NCBI GenBank assembly: GCA_001598975.1
Contig: BBXU01001419.1
Span: 1-61,256, forward strand
Length of the DNA stretch: 61,256 bases
Reading direction: 5' to 3'
Source: Parachlorella kessleri
Lineage: Eukaryota; Chlorophyta; Trebouxiophyceae; Chlorellales; Chlorellaceae
Notes under the pieces: model-generated
Databases searched by the model: none
What the model saw: only the letters and a program-made list of their open reading frames with translations
What the model was told of the DNA's origin: nothing
Made by a program: the position numbers and the translations under genes
Shown: one piece after another, positions 1-11,420 of the stretch
Layout of the letters: each line of letters starts with the position of its first letter
How positions within the stretch are numbered: position 1 is the stretch's first letter

Positions 1-444
1 CGTGCGTGTGGGCGTGGGCGCGCGCGGCTGGGCCGGCAGTGCCTTGCTGGGTGGGGGAGGTAGTCTGGAAAGACAGGGGTTGGGTTTTGGGAAGCTGATG
101 GATGGTCCAAGGTTGGGTTTGTGGGGAGGGTGCACGGACTAGTCCCTGAATTCCACTGACTGTGTGTTTGGGTGCGGCTTTCTCGCTCGGGGCGCCAGGG
201 GATGTGACAGTAAGCGGCTCGGCTGGCCACCCTGTTCTTGCTGTGACACGCCTCTCTGGAGGGGCAGTGCCGCAAGGGCGGTGGGTGGCCCCACCTGCCG
301 TCATCCACACCTTCGTTGTCACTACCTCAGGTGCCAGCAGGCACGCAGTGATTACCCTGGAAGCCTGGTAGAGCCGTGCTGGTGTCACACCTTGCGTGAT
401 ATACGCCACCCACGCATGTGCTGCACTGGTACTGTACTGGTGCA
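1..444. other. 5' edge region, no gene resolved
   Basis: This stretch is GC-rich and has several short open frames, but I could not assign any of them to a protein family. It lies upstream of the TMEM242-like gene and probably holds that gene's first exon or exons, including the expected first membrane segment. No start codon could be fixed. Confidence 0.3.
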
Positions 445-1705
445 GGTGGGGGCCTCTGTGGGGCATGTGCCCCGGATGAGCTTTGGCAGAGCACGCTACG
501 ACCTGGAGGGGCTGGGGCTGAGGGAAGGGGAGCTGGTGCCTGGGGCAAGGACACTCTCCCCACAGGCTCAGGAGGTTGCGGCGCGGACGTATGTGGCCGG
601 TGAGCCCACTAAGCGAGAGCGCAAGCAAGGGGTTTGCAAGAGGGTTCATGAGTGCATCCTCACGCATGATGGCTGGGGTGGCGGTGAAGCTGTGCTGTGG
701 CAGTAGCTGATGGTCGAGGCCGGTCTGGGGACATGGATGCCTGCCTGGTGACGAAATCATGGGGCATCAATAGGTACATTGATGCAGGAGTAAGGTGGGG
801 GATCGTGAAGAGCTAGCTATTCGCCAACCCCACATGCCCATGCCAACTCCCTGCATTGTCTGATGCAGGGGTGCGAGCGCTGGTCTATGGGTCCCTGCTT
901 GGAGCGCTAGGCCTAGCTGCCGCTACCACCTATGTGATACACTCCCTAGACATCCACAGTGGCGATGACTTCAGGGAGCGGGTGCAGGCGGGGTTTGCGC
1001 CGCTGTCCGGGGCCATCAAAGGCTGGGTCCACCCCTTGAAGGACCGGGCACAGGTTGGTATGGTGCTCGTTTGGCGTGCACCCATAGTGGGCACATGGCT
1101 GGGGTGTGAGGGGCCTACTCCAATGGTGGGGGATTGCGCTTGAGAGTCCCAAGCACTGGTGGGGGGTTGAAGGGAGGGAAGGGGGCACGGGTAGCCGTAC
1201 ATGTTGTGGCGAGGCAGGTCAGACGGAGCGCTTGAGGATGTAGGGATGTGATGTGCATGGTGAGGTGTGGGCGCAACTGTGAGCGGTTTAGGAAGTGCTG
1301 GAAAGCCCAGGTTGGCCCATGACAGGAGCCTTGATACAGGTGGAGCACTCAGTGGATTCTCCGATTGCGGGCATACGTTGTGCAGAGGTTCTATGGGGCA
1401 GAGCAGCGACTCTCGAGGGTAATCAACCTCCTGCAGTGCGGTGTGTGGTCTCGTGCCTCGCAGGCCCCCAGTGAAGGTTTTGCCAATAATACTGCTGCCA
1501 ACGATCAGATCTGCCGCCGACCCATGTCATTTCTTCTCACTGACACTGTCCCATGCAGGCTTGGCTGGGCGGGGCCTCCCAGGCAGCAGCAGCCTCGGGA
1601 TCCGGGCCCTCGGAGCTCCAGCGCCGCTTGGCAAGCCGCTACAACCCAGGCAGGCTACAGGCAGAGGCTGGCAGTGAAGCAAGCGGCGGCCCTCCAGGCT
1701 TATAG
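445..1705 (+). CDS. TMEM242-like mitochondrial inner-membrane protein (5' incomplete)
   Basis: Three exons join in phase: one ending at 599, then 869-1053, then 1559-1705 with a TAG stop. The middle exon reads RALVYGSLLGALGLAAATTY followed by an IHS..DDFRERVQ stretch. This resembles the second membrane helix and the 'LGVHSMNDFR' region of animal TMEM242 (DUF1358). Known family members are small inner-membrane proteins that help assemble ATP synthase and respiratory complex I. The last exon adds a hydrophilic, Ala/Ser/Gly-rich tail of about 48 residues with no match I recognise. The first exon's 5' limit and the start codon are uncertain; the family's N-terminal helix should lie further upstream. 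A TGTAA signal at 1792-1796 lies 87 nt after the stop and may direct polyadenylation. Confidence 0.65.
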
Positions 1706-2741
1706 TATGCATTGGCCGGCGGTCTGGACCTATATGTGGCCAAGTTTGCTTTGGTTTGGCGCTGTGGTGGCACTGGGCACACTGGCCCTGATGTAATGCC
1801 AGACTTGTGCAATGCGGAGTGCCGTGCTTGCAATGCGCTGCAGTGCCACTCACTGGCTAGGGCCTCAACGGATGACTTCTTTTTGGAAGGCATGCTAGTA
1901 TGTATGTAAGGCACAGGAATGTGAGGTTATGCAAGCGAGGCTCTGTATGATAGCTAGCTATGATAGCTACCCCTTCTTGTTGTAATGCTTGCTCTTGTAT
2001 TACTCTTCGGTGTACATGCACCGTGTTTACTGTTGAAGAGAGTTCTTGCTTCCGTTGTTCCTGCTTTCTTGGTCTGCTCTTTTGCACCGCTGCTGACGTG
2101 TAGCTGTGCATGCATTCTGGTGTAGCTGGACTCAGGCGCAAGATGAAGCCCGGGGCGGCTGCACCCTGGGCAGGCACAGTAACACCCTCGTGTAATGCCA
2201 CCCTCTGCATGGACCTTAGTCAGCTCAAACCCTGCAAAGCTTCCACAAAGGCAAACGCTGGGGAAGTCACTGGTTGAATGCCTTTCTCATGCGAAGGCCC
2301 AGCGAAGCCACGGTTTTGTGTGGTCACAGCCCATGGAAAAATGGCCACTGTTATTGGGGCGCTTGCTGTGTCAGCCGAGTGACAGGTGGGCGACGTTCAT
2401 GTTACTTATGGCGGGATCATGATTCAAGCCCCATGATTCAAGCAAGGTAGGCATTCTTTATGGAAAAGCCAATGCAACATCTCGAGGCAGCTCATCGCCA
2501 ATGAAAGCAGAGGTGAGCTCCTGGGGCGTGTTGACTGGTAGCCGAGGCATGAAACCTGATCATGCTTGAGGGCATGCCGCTTGGATCACGCTTGCAGGGA
2601 CGGTTATATCCAACATAACTGTCACGACCTTACACGTTGTTCTGGGCGCAGTTTTCACAGGCCAATGCCGACGGCATGTCATTCTGACCAGGTCCCGCTT
2701 GGTGAGGCAGTACTGCCTTGGAACAGTTTACATAGGCGAGG
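1706..2741. other. Intergenic region
   Basis: There is no convincing coding exon. The left part holds TGTAA motifs (1792, 1905, 1981) that could serve the upstream gene's 3' end. The right part should hold the promoter of the PAM2/RING gene. The overlapping open frames here have no family resemblance. Confidence 0.5.
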
Positions 2742-5700
2742 ATGGCAAGCAGAGAGGTTGCAGCACAAGCTGCTCATGTTTTGGAGCTGCAGCTGCCAGC
2801 CTTGAGCTATGAGGCAAACACTTTCCGACCGCAGCCCAAAGCCGCTCCTCAACCCTCCCTCAAGTTCAACCCGGGAGCAGCCGAATTTGAGCCTATCAAA
2901 ACCAGCAGCAGCGCCAGCACCAGAACCACGATCACCAGCGGTAGCAGCAGCAACGGCATTGGCGGCAGGGGCCAGAGTTCGCCCGGCAATTCAGTGTTTA
3001 CAGCGCACTCATTGGCAGAGCTGCGAGCGGGCGCTGCTGAGTTTATTCCAGGCACTTTGGCACCAGATACCGCAGCCTCGGGGTGTCATAAAGCAGCTGT
3101 AGTCGAGACGGGAGGTGGCACTGAAGGCCGGACGGGGGAGGGAGCAGCAGAAGCAAACGAGGCCGAGGAAGCAGGCTGGGAGGGATGGGATAACCCGGCA
3201 GGTGCTGATCCAGAGCAGGCAGCATGGGATGATGTGGCAGCAGCACCAGCAGAAGACTCAGCGGACATGGCAGACTATGCCATCCAGTACGCAGAGGAGG
3301 AGGAGGAGGAGGAGGGGCCGCCAGTAGGGACAGACTGGGCTTGTCAGTATGCAGTGATGGAGGATGAAGGGGAAGGAGAGGTGGACCAGGAGTTTGATGG
3401 TAAGCATAGACTCCCCCAGCGTGTATTCTTCACCCTGACTCCCATCACTTCCGTGCTGTGCCAGGGTTGTGGACAGCCTCTGAGGGCCCCCAAGCAGAAG
3501 CCTAGAGGGCGTGCAGCTGGCAACATAACCGCTAGTAGTCTCAATATCAGGTCGCCAAGGGCTTTCGCAAATGCTTCAAGCGGTCTGCGGAGCAACTAGG
3601 TATTGGGTGCTTTGCTTGCAGCTTGGGAGGCAGCAGCTGATGATGATGAGCTGGCGCAGGGGGAGCAAGCTGCACAAATTCTAGCTGGCGACGAAGAAGA
3701 AGCAGGAGAGGCAGACGGTGCATGGAGCCAGTTGCCCAATGGCCAGTGGTAAGTCAGCTCTCTGGGGTGTAGGTGAAGATGTTGGGTTTTGCTTGTATGG
3801 CATTGTGGAGACCTGCAGCAAGCATACACATTCTTGTGACAAACAAGCTGCATGGGTCAATGATATGCCCAGGCACATCATGTCCTGCCGCCTTCTACGA
3901 GGAGGCGCCTTGAGTATCATTTACTCATTCCCTGCTGTCACATCGTGGGCGCTAGGCACCTGTCTGCGCCCTTCCAGGTGAATTGTTTGCCAGTCGCCAT
4001 GAGCGACAGGTGTCAGCAAAATAATGCTCGCAAGGGCATTGTGCAACCTTTGAAAGCTGGGCACAGCTTGCTTGTGGCAATGACCTGGAAGAGTCCTTGA
4101 GGATTTTCAAGGGGGCTGCTTTGCGTGCAGGTACTGCGTGTGTGGTGGGCAGTGGTGGGGTGCAGGGGGAGCTGCGGATGCACCACACAGAGACGAAGGG
4201 CGAGCCAACGCGGAGTGGCTGGCAGAAGCAGACGGCTCTCGCAGGCCAGCAGTGCAGTCAGCCATGTCTTTGTCGGCTCCTGTGTTGGTTCCCAGCAGCC
4301 AGCAGCCAGCCACTGCTGCAGCAGCAGGCTTACCAGCGGCAGACCCAGCACTTACGGAGTGCCGACCAGCCTTGAACGCATCTGCAGCTATCTTTGACCC
4401 AGCCCGGCCGCGGCCACAACTCCCTCACAACCACAACTCTCTGCGTGCCACTGCACCTGCATTCGCGGCGGGTAGCCGGGCCTTGCTGTCCTCAGTGGCA
4501 GAGCTGCCCCAGCAGAAGGCGTTGCGCGCCACAGCAGCTGAGTTTGTGTTGGCAGCCGGCCAGCAGCAGCAGCAGCAGCAGCAGCAGGCCACAGCAGTGC
4601 ATCCTGATGCCGTAAGTAGCGGCATTGAAGAAATGGGCAGCCTAGGGCTGGAGCTCGATCCTGCATCTGGCGGCTGCCACCGCGGCAGCAGCAGCAGCGA
4701 AGCGGGCGCAGGGGCAGAGGCTTCCGAGGCAGTGCTGCCTCAGGAGCCTGCCAGCAGGCCAGAGCACAGCTCACTGCGCGCGAGCGCCCCAGAGTTCCAC
4801 CTTCATGCTGGGCCAGAGGCTAAGCATGGAGCAGCATGCAGCAGCAGTCCTGCCCCAGCAGGCAGCGTGAGTCAGACCGCGGTGGTGGCCAGGCTTGCGT
4901 TCCTAGCAGCTGCCTTGGCTGCTTCAGGCGGCCGGCTTGGGGATACTGCCAGTCCTGGGGAGTCCCCCAAGGGCTGTGGTAGCGCAGCAGCATCCTCGCC
5001 TCAATGCTCTGCCTTGCCGCCCACTGCCGCTGCTTCCGCCGCTCTTGCACAGGAGGTAAGCAGTGGGTAATGCAACAGGGCAGCTCCTGTGGCGGAGCTG
5101 CCTGGGCGACTTGCTTTACGCCCTAGTGCTGCAACCTTCCTACCGGTTGTGCAACAGCCTGGTGCCACAAGAGCCCAGCCAGCCCCTGCAGCTGCACCTG
5201 CACCTGCCTTGCTTCCCAGGCCATCGCTGCAACCCTCTGCCCCAGCCTTCTTGCTGCCCTCTCCCCAGTTACAAAAGTCTCCGCAGCTTGCAAGCCGTGC
5301 GGGTGTGTCAGCTGCCCCGCCAGGCAGGCCCACACCCCTGCGGCAACCGTGGGCCAGTGCTGCCAGTGCGGCAAGAACTAGTGCCTCAAGCAGCGAGGGA
5401 AGCACTGGCAATGTAAGCGGCTCAAAGGATCCAAGCACGGCCCCTGTAGGGCCGGGAATAGCAGGGGCGATTGCAGAGGCAGCTGGGAAGCCGCCGGCCT
5501 CATCTGGAGCAGCTGCAGCAAGGCAGGGCGTGAGCCAGGGTGGTGATACTTCTAGACCAACACGGCCACTCGCCTTATTTGAGCCAGCTGCTGTGGCAGG
5601 TGGGGAATGAGCTGGCCTTGCATTGACCTGGTAGACTTATTCTGCTTGGTCCATCTTGCCCCCCCTCCAGTGTTGCCCTACTTGCCTGCCTGGTACCATG

Positions 5701-8641
5701 AGCACCTACCTGGGTGCAGGGATTCCAGCGCTCAGCTCTGGCTCTCATGCGCAGCTCCTGCAGGCGCAACAGTGCTTAGCCGGCCCGCCTCCTGCCCAGA
5801 CCTTGCCACCTTGGCTAAAGCTTCAGGAGGCCAGCAGCGCCACCTCAAAAGCAAAGTACTTGAGGGAACTGTCACCGTTGGTGGTAGTGTGGCGTCCAGC
5901 ACGGGTGCCGGAGCATGCTCAGCAGCCAAGCGCTGCCAGGTGGGGAGCAAGCCTAGCCAGCCGGCAGGCGCAGCAAGCATGGCTGCACACCCCAGTGGCG
6001 GCAGGAGCAGCGGCAGCGACAGCCGCAGCTTGCCGAGCTACGAAGTGAAGACAGTTGTTGTTGCTGCAGCGGGGGCGGCAGGCAAGGCAGCTGGTGTGGG
6101 GAGAGCAGAGGCACGCGTGCTAGCAGTGCCTAGGGCGCCAGGCAAGAAAGCAGCGCCAGCCAGGGACTCACCCACACCATCCTCAGCAGCAGTGCCAGTA
6201 CCAGCAAGAGCAGCAGCAGCAGCAGCAGTGAAAAGAGCCGGTGAAGGCGCGGCCCCCAGCAAGCCGCTGCAGCCTGTCATTGCAGGGCGTGCGGACGGCT
6301 CAGGCACTGCCCAGGGCATTGCACAGCCAGCAGCAGGCCTAGCGCCACCAGAGGCAACCTCAGGTCAACACCTGAAACGCTCGCACTTAGCAGGACAGAG
6401 CCGGGCCAGCCGCAGCAGCAGCTACTCCCACCAAGCTGCGGTGCAAAGCTGTGAGATGGAAGGTGTGTGGTCCACGGCAAAGTACGAAAGTATAACAAAG
6501 CAGCATGGCAGCACGCCATTTGCCAACCCGCCCACGGCCTCGATGCACCAGTCGCAGTCTGCCACAGTGGACGACAGCTGTGCAGCAGCAGCGCCGTCTG
6601 CCGCTTTGGGCGTGACAGTGGCTGACGTGTCTATGCGGCAGGAGCTGCCTCCGGTGCCGGCAGCTTCACAGTTGCTGCAGGTTGGGCAACAAACACTGAA
6701 GGCTGCAGCCGGCGAGCGGAAGGTTGAGGCGCCGTTGAGGCCAGCTGCTGTCCCTGCTGGGCCACACGCTGAGGCCGACCAGGCGCAGCAGGCAGCCCTG
6801 GCGAGAGGCCGAGGGGCCAAGTCTGCAAGCAGGGCAGTGTGGGTTCCTGTGGGTCATCCAAGCCATGCGGCCATCGAGGCACAGGCTAGTGGTGCCAAGC
6901 TCGCTAGGAGCAGGAGGGCTGACAAGCCTGCAGCGGCCAGGTCAGCAGCCGGCCGCAGCAAGGTGCTACGGATGGAGGTGCCGGCTGCAGCTGTGGGTCA
7001 CCAGCCTGTGGAATGCAGCCAGCCTGCCTGCGGCAGCAGGGCCAGCACCAAGCCCGACGGCTCGGGAGCTTTCGGCCGCCAGGGCGCGGTTCCCGCGTGT
7101 ACAGCTGCTGGTCCCAGCTGCGCCACAGCTACTTGCGCCCCAGCTTCTTGGTCTGTCAGCAGCTCCACAACAGGCTGTCAACCAGGGGAGCGAAAGCCTG
7201 TGGCTGGCCTGGCTGCGGAATCGGCGCTGCGCCGTCAAGACATGTTGATGGTTGAGGGCACACCAGCAGGGCAGCAGCAGCAGCGACAGCATCAGCAACA
7301 ACAGCAGCATGCTCAGGTGCAGAGGGAGCTGCAGCAGCAACCACAGCATGCTCGGAGTCAACAACAGCACCGGCATCATGAGCAGCAGCAGCAGCAGCAC
7401 GTCCTGGTGCAGCCGCAGCAACAGCCGGTGCAGGAGCAGCACCCTCTGCTGGAGCAGCAGGAGGCAGCCAGGCTCCCGGCCATTCCCCATCCTCCCTCAG
7501 GCCCTGTGCCAGGGGCCTTTCCCTCCCAGCTAGTCCACCTGTTGCTGCCCAAGGTCGCGCCAAGCCCAGCAGCAACAGTGGCACCAGCAGCAGGAGCAGC
7601 AGCACCACCAACAGAAGGTCCAGCAGCCGGAGCGCCAGCACTGTTTGCAGCAGCAGGAGCACCGACTACAGCAGCCGAAACGATTGCTGCTAACAGGCCG
7701 GGCCAACAGGCTTCTAGCTATGCTGGCAGTCCTAGTGACTGCAGCCAACGTGGTCATACTGGCTTACACCAGTCAGGCCATACAGATACTGCCAGGCCAC
7801 CCGTCGCAGCAGTAGATACCTTGCCAGGGCAGCATAGCACTGCAGTGCCGCCCGTTGGAGAGGCTGTTAGTAAGCAAGTTGCTGCGTCCTCTTCCCAGCA
7901 GCACCCTGGCCAGCTACCATGCCACTACCTCTGCTGCCGCAAAGCCTGCCTCTGTCGCCACAGCAGCCAGCGCAGCAGTACGCGCTGCACAATCAATCGC
8001 AGGAGGAGGACGAGGCTGATGAGTGCATCTTCTGTTGGGATGCTGACCGCACAGCTGTGCTAGTGCGGTGCGGCCACCTTGTGCTTTGTGGTGAGTTGGT
8101 TGAGTCGCATGGCCAGTGGGTAACAATTAATTCCAGCGTGATGCTTGTAAGGCAGCAGATATGCCTTGCTGGTATATGCACGGCGAGGAGCTAAGTCACA
8201 GCAAGCCAAAACAAGTCGAGAAACTGTTCGTAAATGGAACTGTGCAGGTTTCTGTGCCAACAGGATGTTCGGCCCTTGGAGTAAGAAGAGAGACTGCCCT
8301 ATGTGCCGAGCCAAGGTGAGGCAGGGCCGCATTTGCTAGGCCGCATTTGCTTGCCTCAGGCATGGTTGTTCAACTTGGAGCATGTCCATGTATATACCAT
8401 GTGGTGCGTTTCCCACTCCACTGTCACATTCGCAATTAGGGGTTTAGGGTCCCTGGTAACAACACCCTTTGATAGCCGGCATATGACGCCACCAGCTAAG
8501 AAAGTGTTCAAGGAAAGCTTGAGGGGCTGGACAAACTGGGCAGCACTGGTGGCGTTGGGCGATTAGGCCATCAATGTTCTAACCATAGCCATCCATGCTG
8601 ACTCGCAGGTCCAGTCATTTGTCGTGATCGGGAAGACATAA
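2742..8641 (+). CDS. Multi-PAM2 RING-finger protein, putative PABP-docking E3 ubiquitin ligase
   Basis: The proposed exons are 2742-3399, 3622-3748, 4131-4978, 5084-5599, 5671-7869, 7914-8090, 8248-8315 and 8609-8641. They keep phase and sum to 4626 nt (1541 residues). The N-terminal third carries nine PAM2-like motifs (core LxxxAxxFxP). PAM2 is the peptide bound by the MLLE domain of poly(A)-binding protein and of UBR5. The middle is Ala/Gln/Ser-rich and disordered-looking, with Q runs. The C-terminus is a complete C3HC4 RING: CIFC, x11, CGH, LVLC, GFC, x13, CPMC, then RAKVQSF and the stop. RING fingers of this type normally recruit E2 enzymes. The least certain splices are 4979-5083, where a strong alternative donor at 5056 leads into a stop, and the 44-nt intron 7870-7913. 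The individual frames and the RING are clear. The role in mRNA or PABP regulation is inference. Confidence 0.75.
2802..5256 (+). repeat. Array of nine PAM2-like motif repeats
   Basis: The nine motifs lie at 2802-2831 (LSYEANTFRP), 2865-2894 (FNPGAAEFEP), 3021-3050 (LRAGAAEFIP), 4372-4401 (LNASAAIFDP), 4441-4470 (LRATAPAFAA), 4522-4551 (LRATAAEFVL), 4774-4803 (LRASAPEFHL), 5116-5145 (LRPSAATFLP) and 5227-5256 (LQPSAPAFLL). The hydrophobic first position, the Ala at position 5 and the Phe at position 8 are present in all nine. The final Pro is present in five. The matches run in the reading frame across four exons, with unrelated spacer sequence between them. That pattern argues for selection on the peptide rather than simple DNA repetition. 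Confidence 0.8.
4562..4587 (+). repeat. CAG microsatellite coding polyglutamine
   Basis: A run of CAG triplets encodes an uninterrupted stretch of glutamines just after the sixth PAM2-like motif. It is in frame in the PAM2/RING gene. Such runs are common in chlorophycean proteins and change length easily. Confidence 0.8.
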
Positions 8642-9003
8642 CAGGGCACTGCCCTTGGCAAGTCGCCACAAAATCAGAGCTTGAAATGTGCCAGTTGCTG
8701 TGGCAGTGGCATGTTGTAAACTGAGTTGTGTAAGTATCGCAAATCAACATCCTTCAGCAGTGGAGGTACTGCCTGGCAGGCAACAAAACTCTAATTCATG
8801 GACAAGTATACAATTACCTTAGGAACTTATCCTGATGTAGCTTGTGTGACGTGATGAAGCTGCATGAAGCCATTGAGTCGTGACGGTACCATCACAGCAA
8901 GGCACCATCACAGCAATCTGCCTAGCATGCTTACCGTGTGCAAGCCCTAGGCCTATATACGATGTGCAAGCCATCTATGACTGCCATGCAGTTGTAAAAC
9001 AGG
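8642..9003. other. Intergenic region with TGTAA poly(A)-type signal
   Basis: This non-coding stretch lies between the RING gene and the next predicted gene. A TGTAA motif at 8715-8719, about 75 nt after the stop at 8641, matches the usual poly(A) signal of volvocalean algae. I see no other structure. Confidence 0.5.
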
Positions 9004-10819
9004 ATGATAATGGCGCTCTCTGGCACAATTTGGGCACATGTACCTCTGCCAAGGGTCAGTTTGTGTGGGCCGATCTTCAACCTCCCTGGCGAGCTGCCCT
9101 TGGACACATATGCAACTCGGAAGGAAAGGCAGGCCAGCATGCCGGGTCAGTGGCAGGACTTTTACGAGCGCCAACGGCGTCAGCGGGCAGGGCAGGACGC
9201 CATTCCTAGCGCGTTGCTTGCGGCTTGCCTCTTAGTCGTCGCCTACAAGGTCCAAGGCAGAACCACCTCCTCATGGGACTGGGTGCTGCATGCCTTACTC
9301 ACCTGGACAGCCCTGTAAGTGGGGCCAGGCGACTGTAGTGCCAGGTTGTGCTGGATATTTAGTACATATATCTTGGGAAGGGACGTGCCTTGGCTTTGGA
9401 ACACCTCATCAGTGTATGACCACTAGTGACAAGGCGTGACAGTCACATCACATATGCTGCAGGTCCTCTGCCTGGCTCTCTTTCATGTCAGGGCACCGCC
9501 TGGGTCAGCCTGAGCGCAGCACTTTCTACCCCAGGTGGAGGACCGCTTTTGCGGTGGTTCTGAGGCTGGGCACCGCCTCCTCAAACATAATGACCACGCA
9601 CGCTATCCTGTCAGTCAAGGTATGCTATGAGGTCTGCTTTGCAAGATGGCTGCTGTGGCTGAGCTACACTGCTTGAGTATCTCCTCAATTGCAGCGGCCT
9701 CTCTGCGGTCTTAAGGTGCAGTCCTGTATCATTCAAGCTCGCTGAAGCCAGCTGGCAATGCCAGATATACTTGCCACAGTGAAAGCTCCAGGCGCACTTT
9801 GTGTGCAGGCTGAGCTTCCAGCAACCTGGCCAGCGTTATTTAGCTACACCTCCAGCCTCCTGCTGGCGGACTACTCCATGCTGCTGGCGCTGCTCATGCT
9901 GGGCTGGCCCCTTGGCATAGGCTTCGACCTCCCCCTGCACGCATTCTGGTGGGCAGGCTTTTGGCAGGGCTGTGCCTATGCACTTAAAGCTAACAGTCTG
10001 TCTGCCGACATGGGTGCACCACCGCCGTGTTCTCGAGCTACAAAGGCACTGCAATGCATTGTCAAAGACAGCGCGCTCTGCTGATGGCCTGATGAGGAGA
10101 CCTGACCCCTTGCGCTGTGCACTGCAGCCTTTGGCTCGTCATGAAGACTAATCCTACTGTATGCGAGGCACAGGTAGGCAGCAGATGCATGCATCAGGTT
10201 TAACACGAGTGCAGACTGATATGCGCAGCTGCTGACTGTCAGCTATGCAAGGGGATGACCGGAGCTTGCCTGTGGTCCTGACCGCCATGTAGCAGCAATC
10301 TCAAATGCTGGGTCCACTGCAACACCGTACAAATACGGCCTCTGTCAGCGCGGACCCAGAGAGAGCGCCAACATGCTTCACAGAACAGTAAAGCTGAGCG
10401 CACAGCTGCTCCTGCACTGTACATTCGGTGATGATTGTGGCCTGGCAGCAGTGCAGGGCGTGCACGCAGGTGGCTCTATTCAAAGGGCCAACCGCGCCAT
10501 GGGGCGACTCATCAAAGGGAGGCAGCGGAGGGACGTAAGTTTCCTCACTTAATAAGTAAGGGTGGCAGGTAGTGCGACAGACAGGAGATAGGGAATAGCT
10601 GTACTGAGGGTTGGCCTAATGCAAACCCGGCAGAATAGTTGGGCTACAGATGGGTGTTGTGGCACCACCCGGTCCTTGCAGGACTCAACTGCTTGAAGCG
10701 GAGTGCGTTTGCGACTTGCCTCAGTCTCGGCTGCAGGTTTGTGTAAGGTACACAACTATCCTTCAGGTTTTGGTGGGCTTCATCGTCCCGTCCCTATTCT
10801 ACCTGTGCCACACAACCAG
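9004..10819 (+). CDS. Hypothetical multi-pass membrane protein (partial model)
   Basis: I do not recognise a family. Exons that join in phase are 9004-9314 (start uncertain), 9463-9619, 9809-9948 and 10128-10173. A further likely exon at 10767-10819 encodes the hydrophobic VLVGFIVPSLFYLCHTT. The first exon has a charged stretch (FYERQRRQR) followed by a helix-like ALLAACLLVV. The third exon holds a long hydrophobic run from LLLADYSMLL to GWPLGIGF. The pattern of alternating hydrophobic and basic segments suggests a polytopic membrane protein. Further hydrophobic frames at 10990-11133 and 11187-11300 may be its last exons. I could not connect the parts between 10174 and 10766 in phase, so the 3' end and stop are unresolved. 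Confidence 0.4.
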
Positions 10820-11420
10820 GTGAGAGTGCAGAGGCAACTACACCGAGGCATGCACTTACAATGACCTTACTACCAGGGCAGCCTATGATTAGCCTCAAAA
10901 ACAGTGCTCACGGGATAGTCCCAGCATATCACATGCGTGGACCCAACTGCATGGTTCAATGCAGGGAAGCAGTGTTATTCGCAGAGGACAACAGGATCCC
11001 CCAGAGTGACCGCAGGCTGAGAGTGTACCGTATCATTAGCAGGTTTCTTGACTGCATCCGCATGGCAACCTACCTGAGCGCTGGTGTTGGCATTGGACTT
11101 GCAGCGACATGGGTCCTTACCTCCGGTAGTTGAATGTCAGGCACACACTCTAATAAAGGGATCCTAAACAACAGTATTTATGGTTATTGGCCCTCCATCA
11201 ACTACGTCTCATCTCGTACCTTGCATGCGTTGCGTTTACTATCCCGACCCTTGCTGTGCTGCGTATTTCTGCAGCCCTGCCTCCAGCGTGCCCAAGTTCA
11301 CCCCTGTGCTGCTTGAAACCAGTATGCTGCAGACCCCAAGCCTTGCCACCTGCATATAAGCAAAGTAGCGCAGCCTGCGCTTGATCCAGAGGAGGTGACT
11401 CCCAACACTGCTGCTGTGCA
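10820..11420. other. Unresolved region, possible 3' exons of the membrane-protein gene
   Basis: Two short plus-strand frames are hydrophobic. One near 11060-11133 ends in ATYLSAGVGIGLAATWVL and a stop. The other, near 11210-11290, reads YLACVAFTIPTLAVLRIS. Either could be a terminal exon of the upstream membrane protein. I could not verify splice phase. Confidence 0.3.

Noticed and set aside
162..706. Overlapping long open frames at the left edge
   Set aside because: GC-rich DNA gives chance open frames on both strands here; only the part that joins in phase to the TMEM242-like exon was kept.
6966..7757. Leucine-rich minus-strand frames opposite the PAM2/RING gene
   Set aside because: They are the antisense reading of CAG/GCA repeats (poly-Leu/Cys) and have no domain or splice support.
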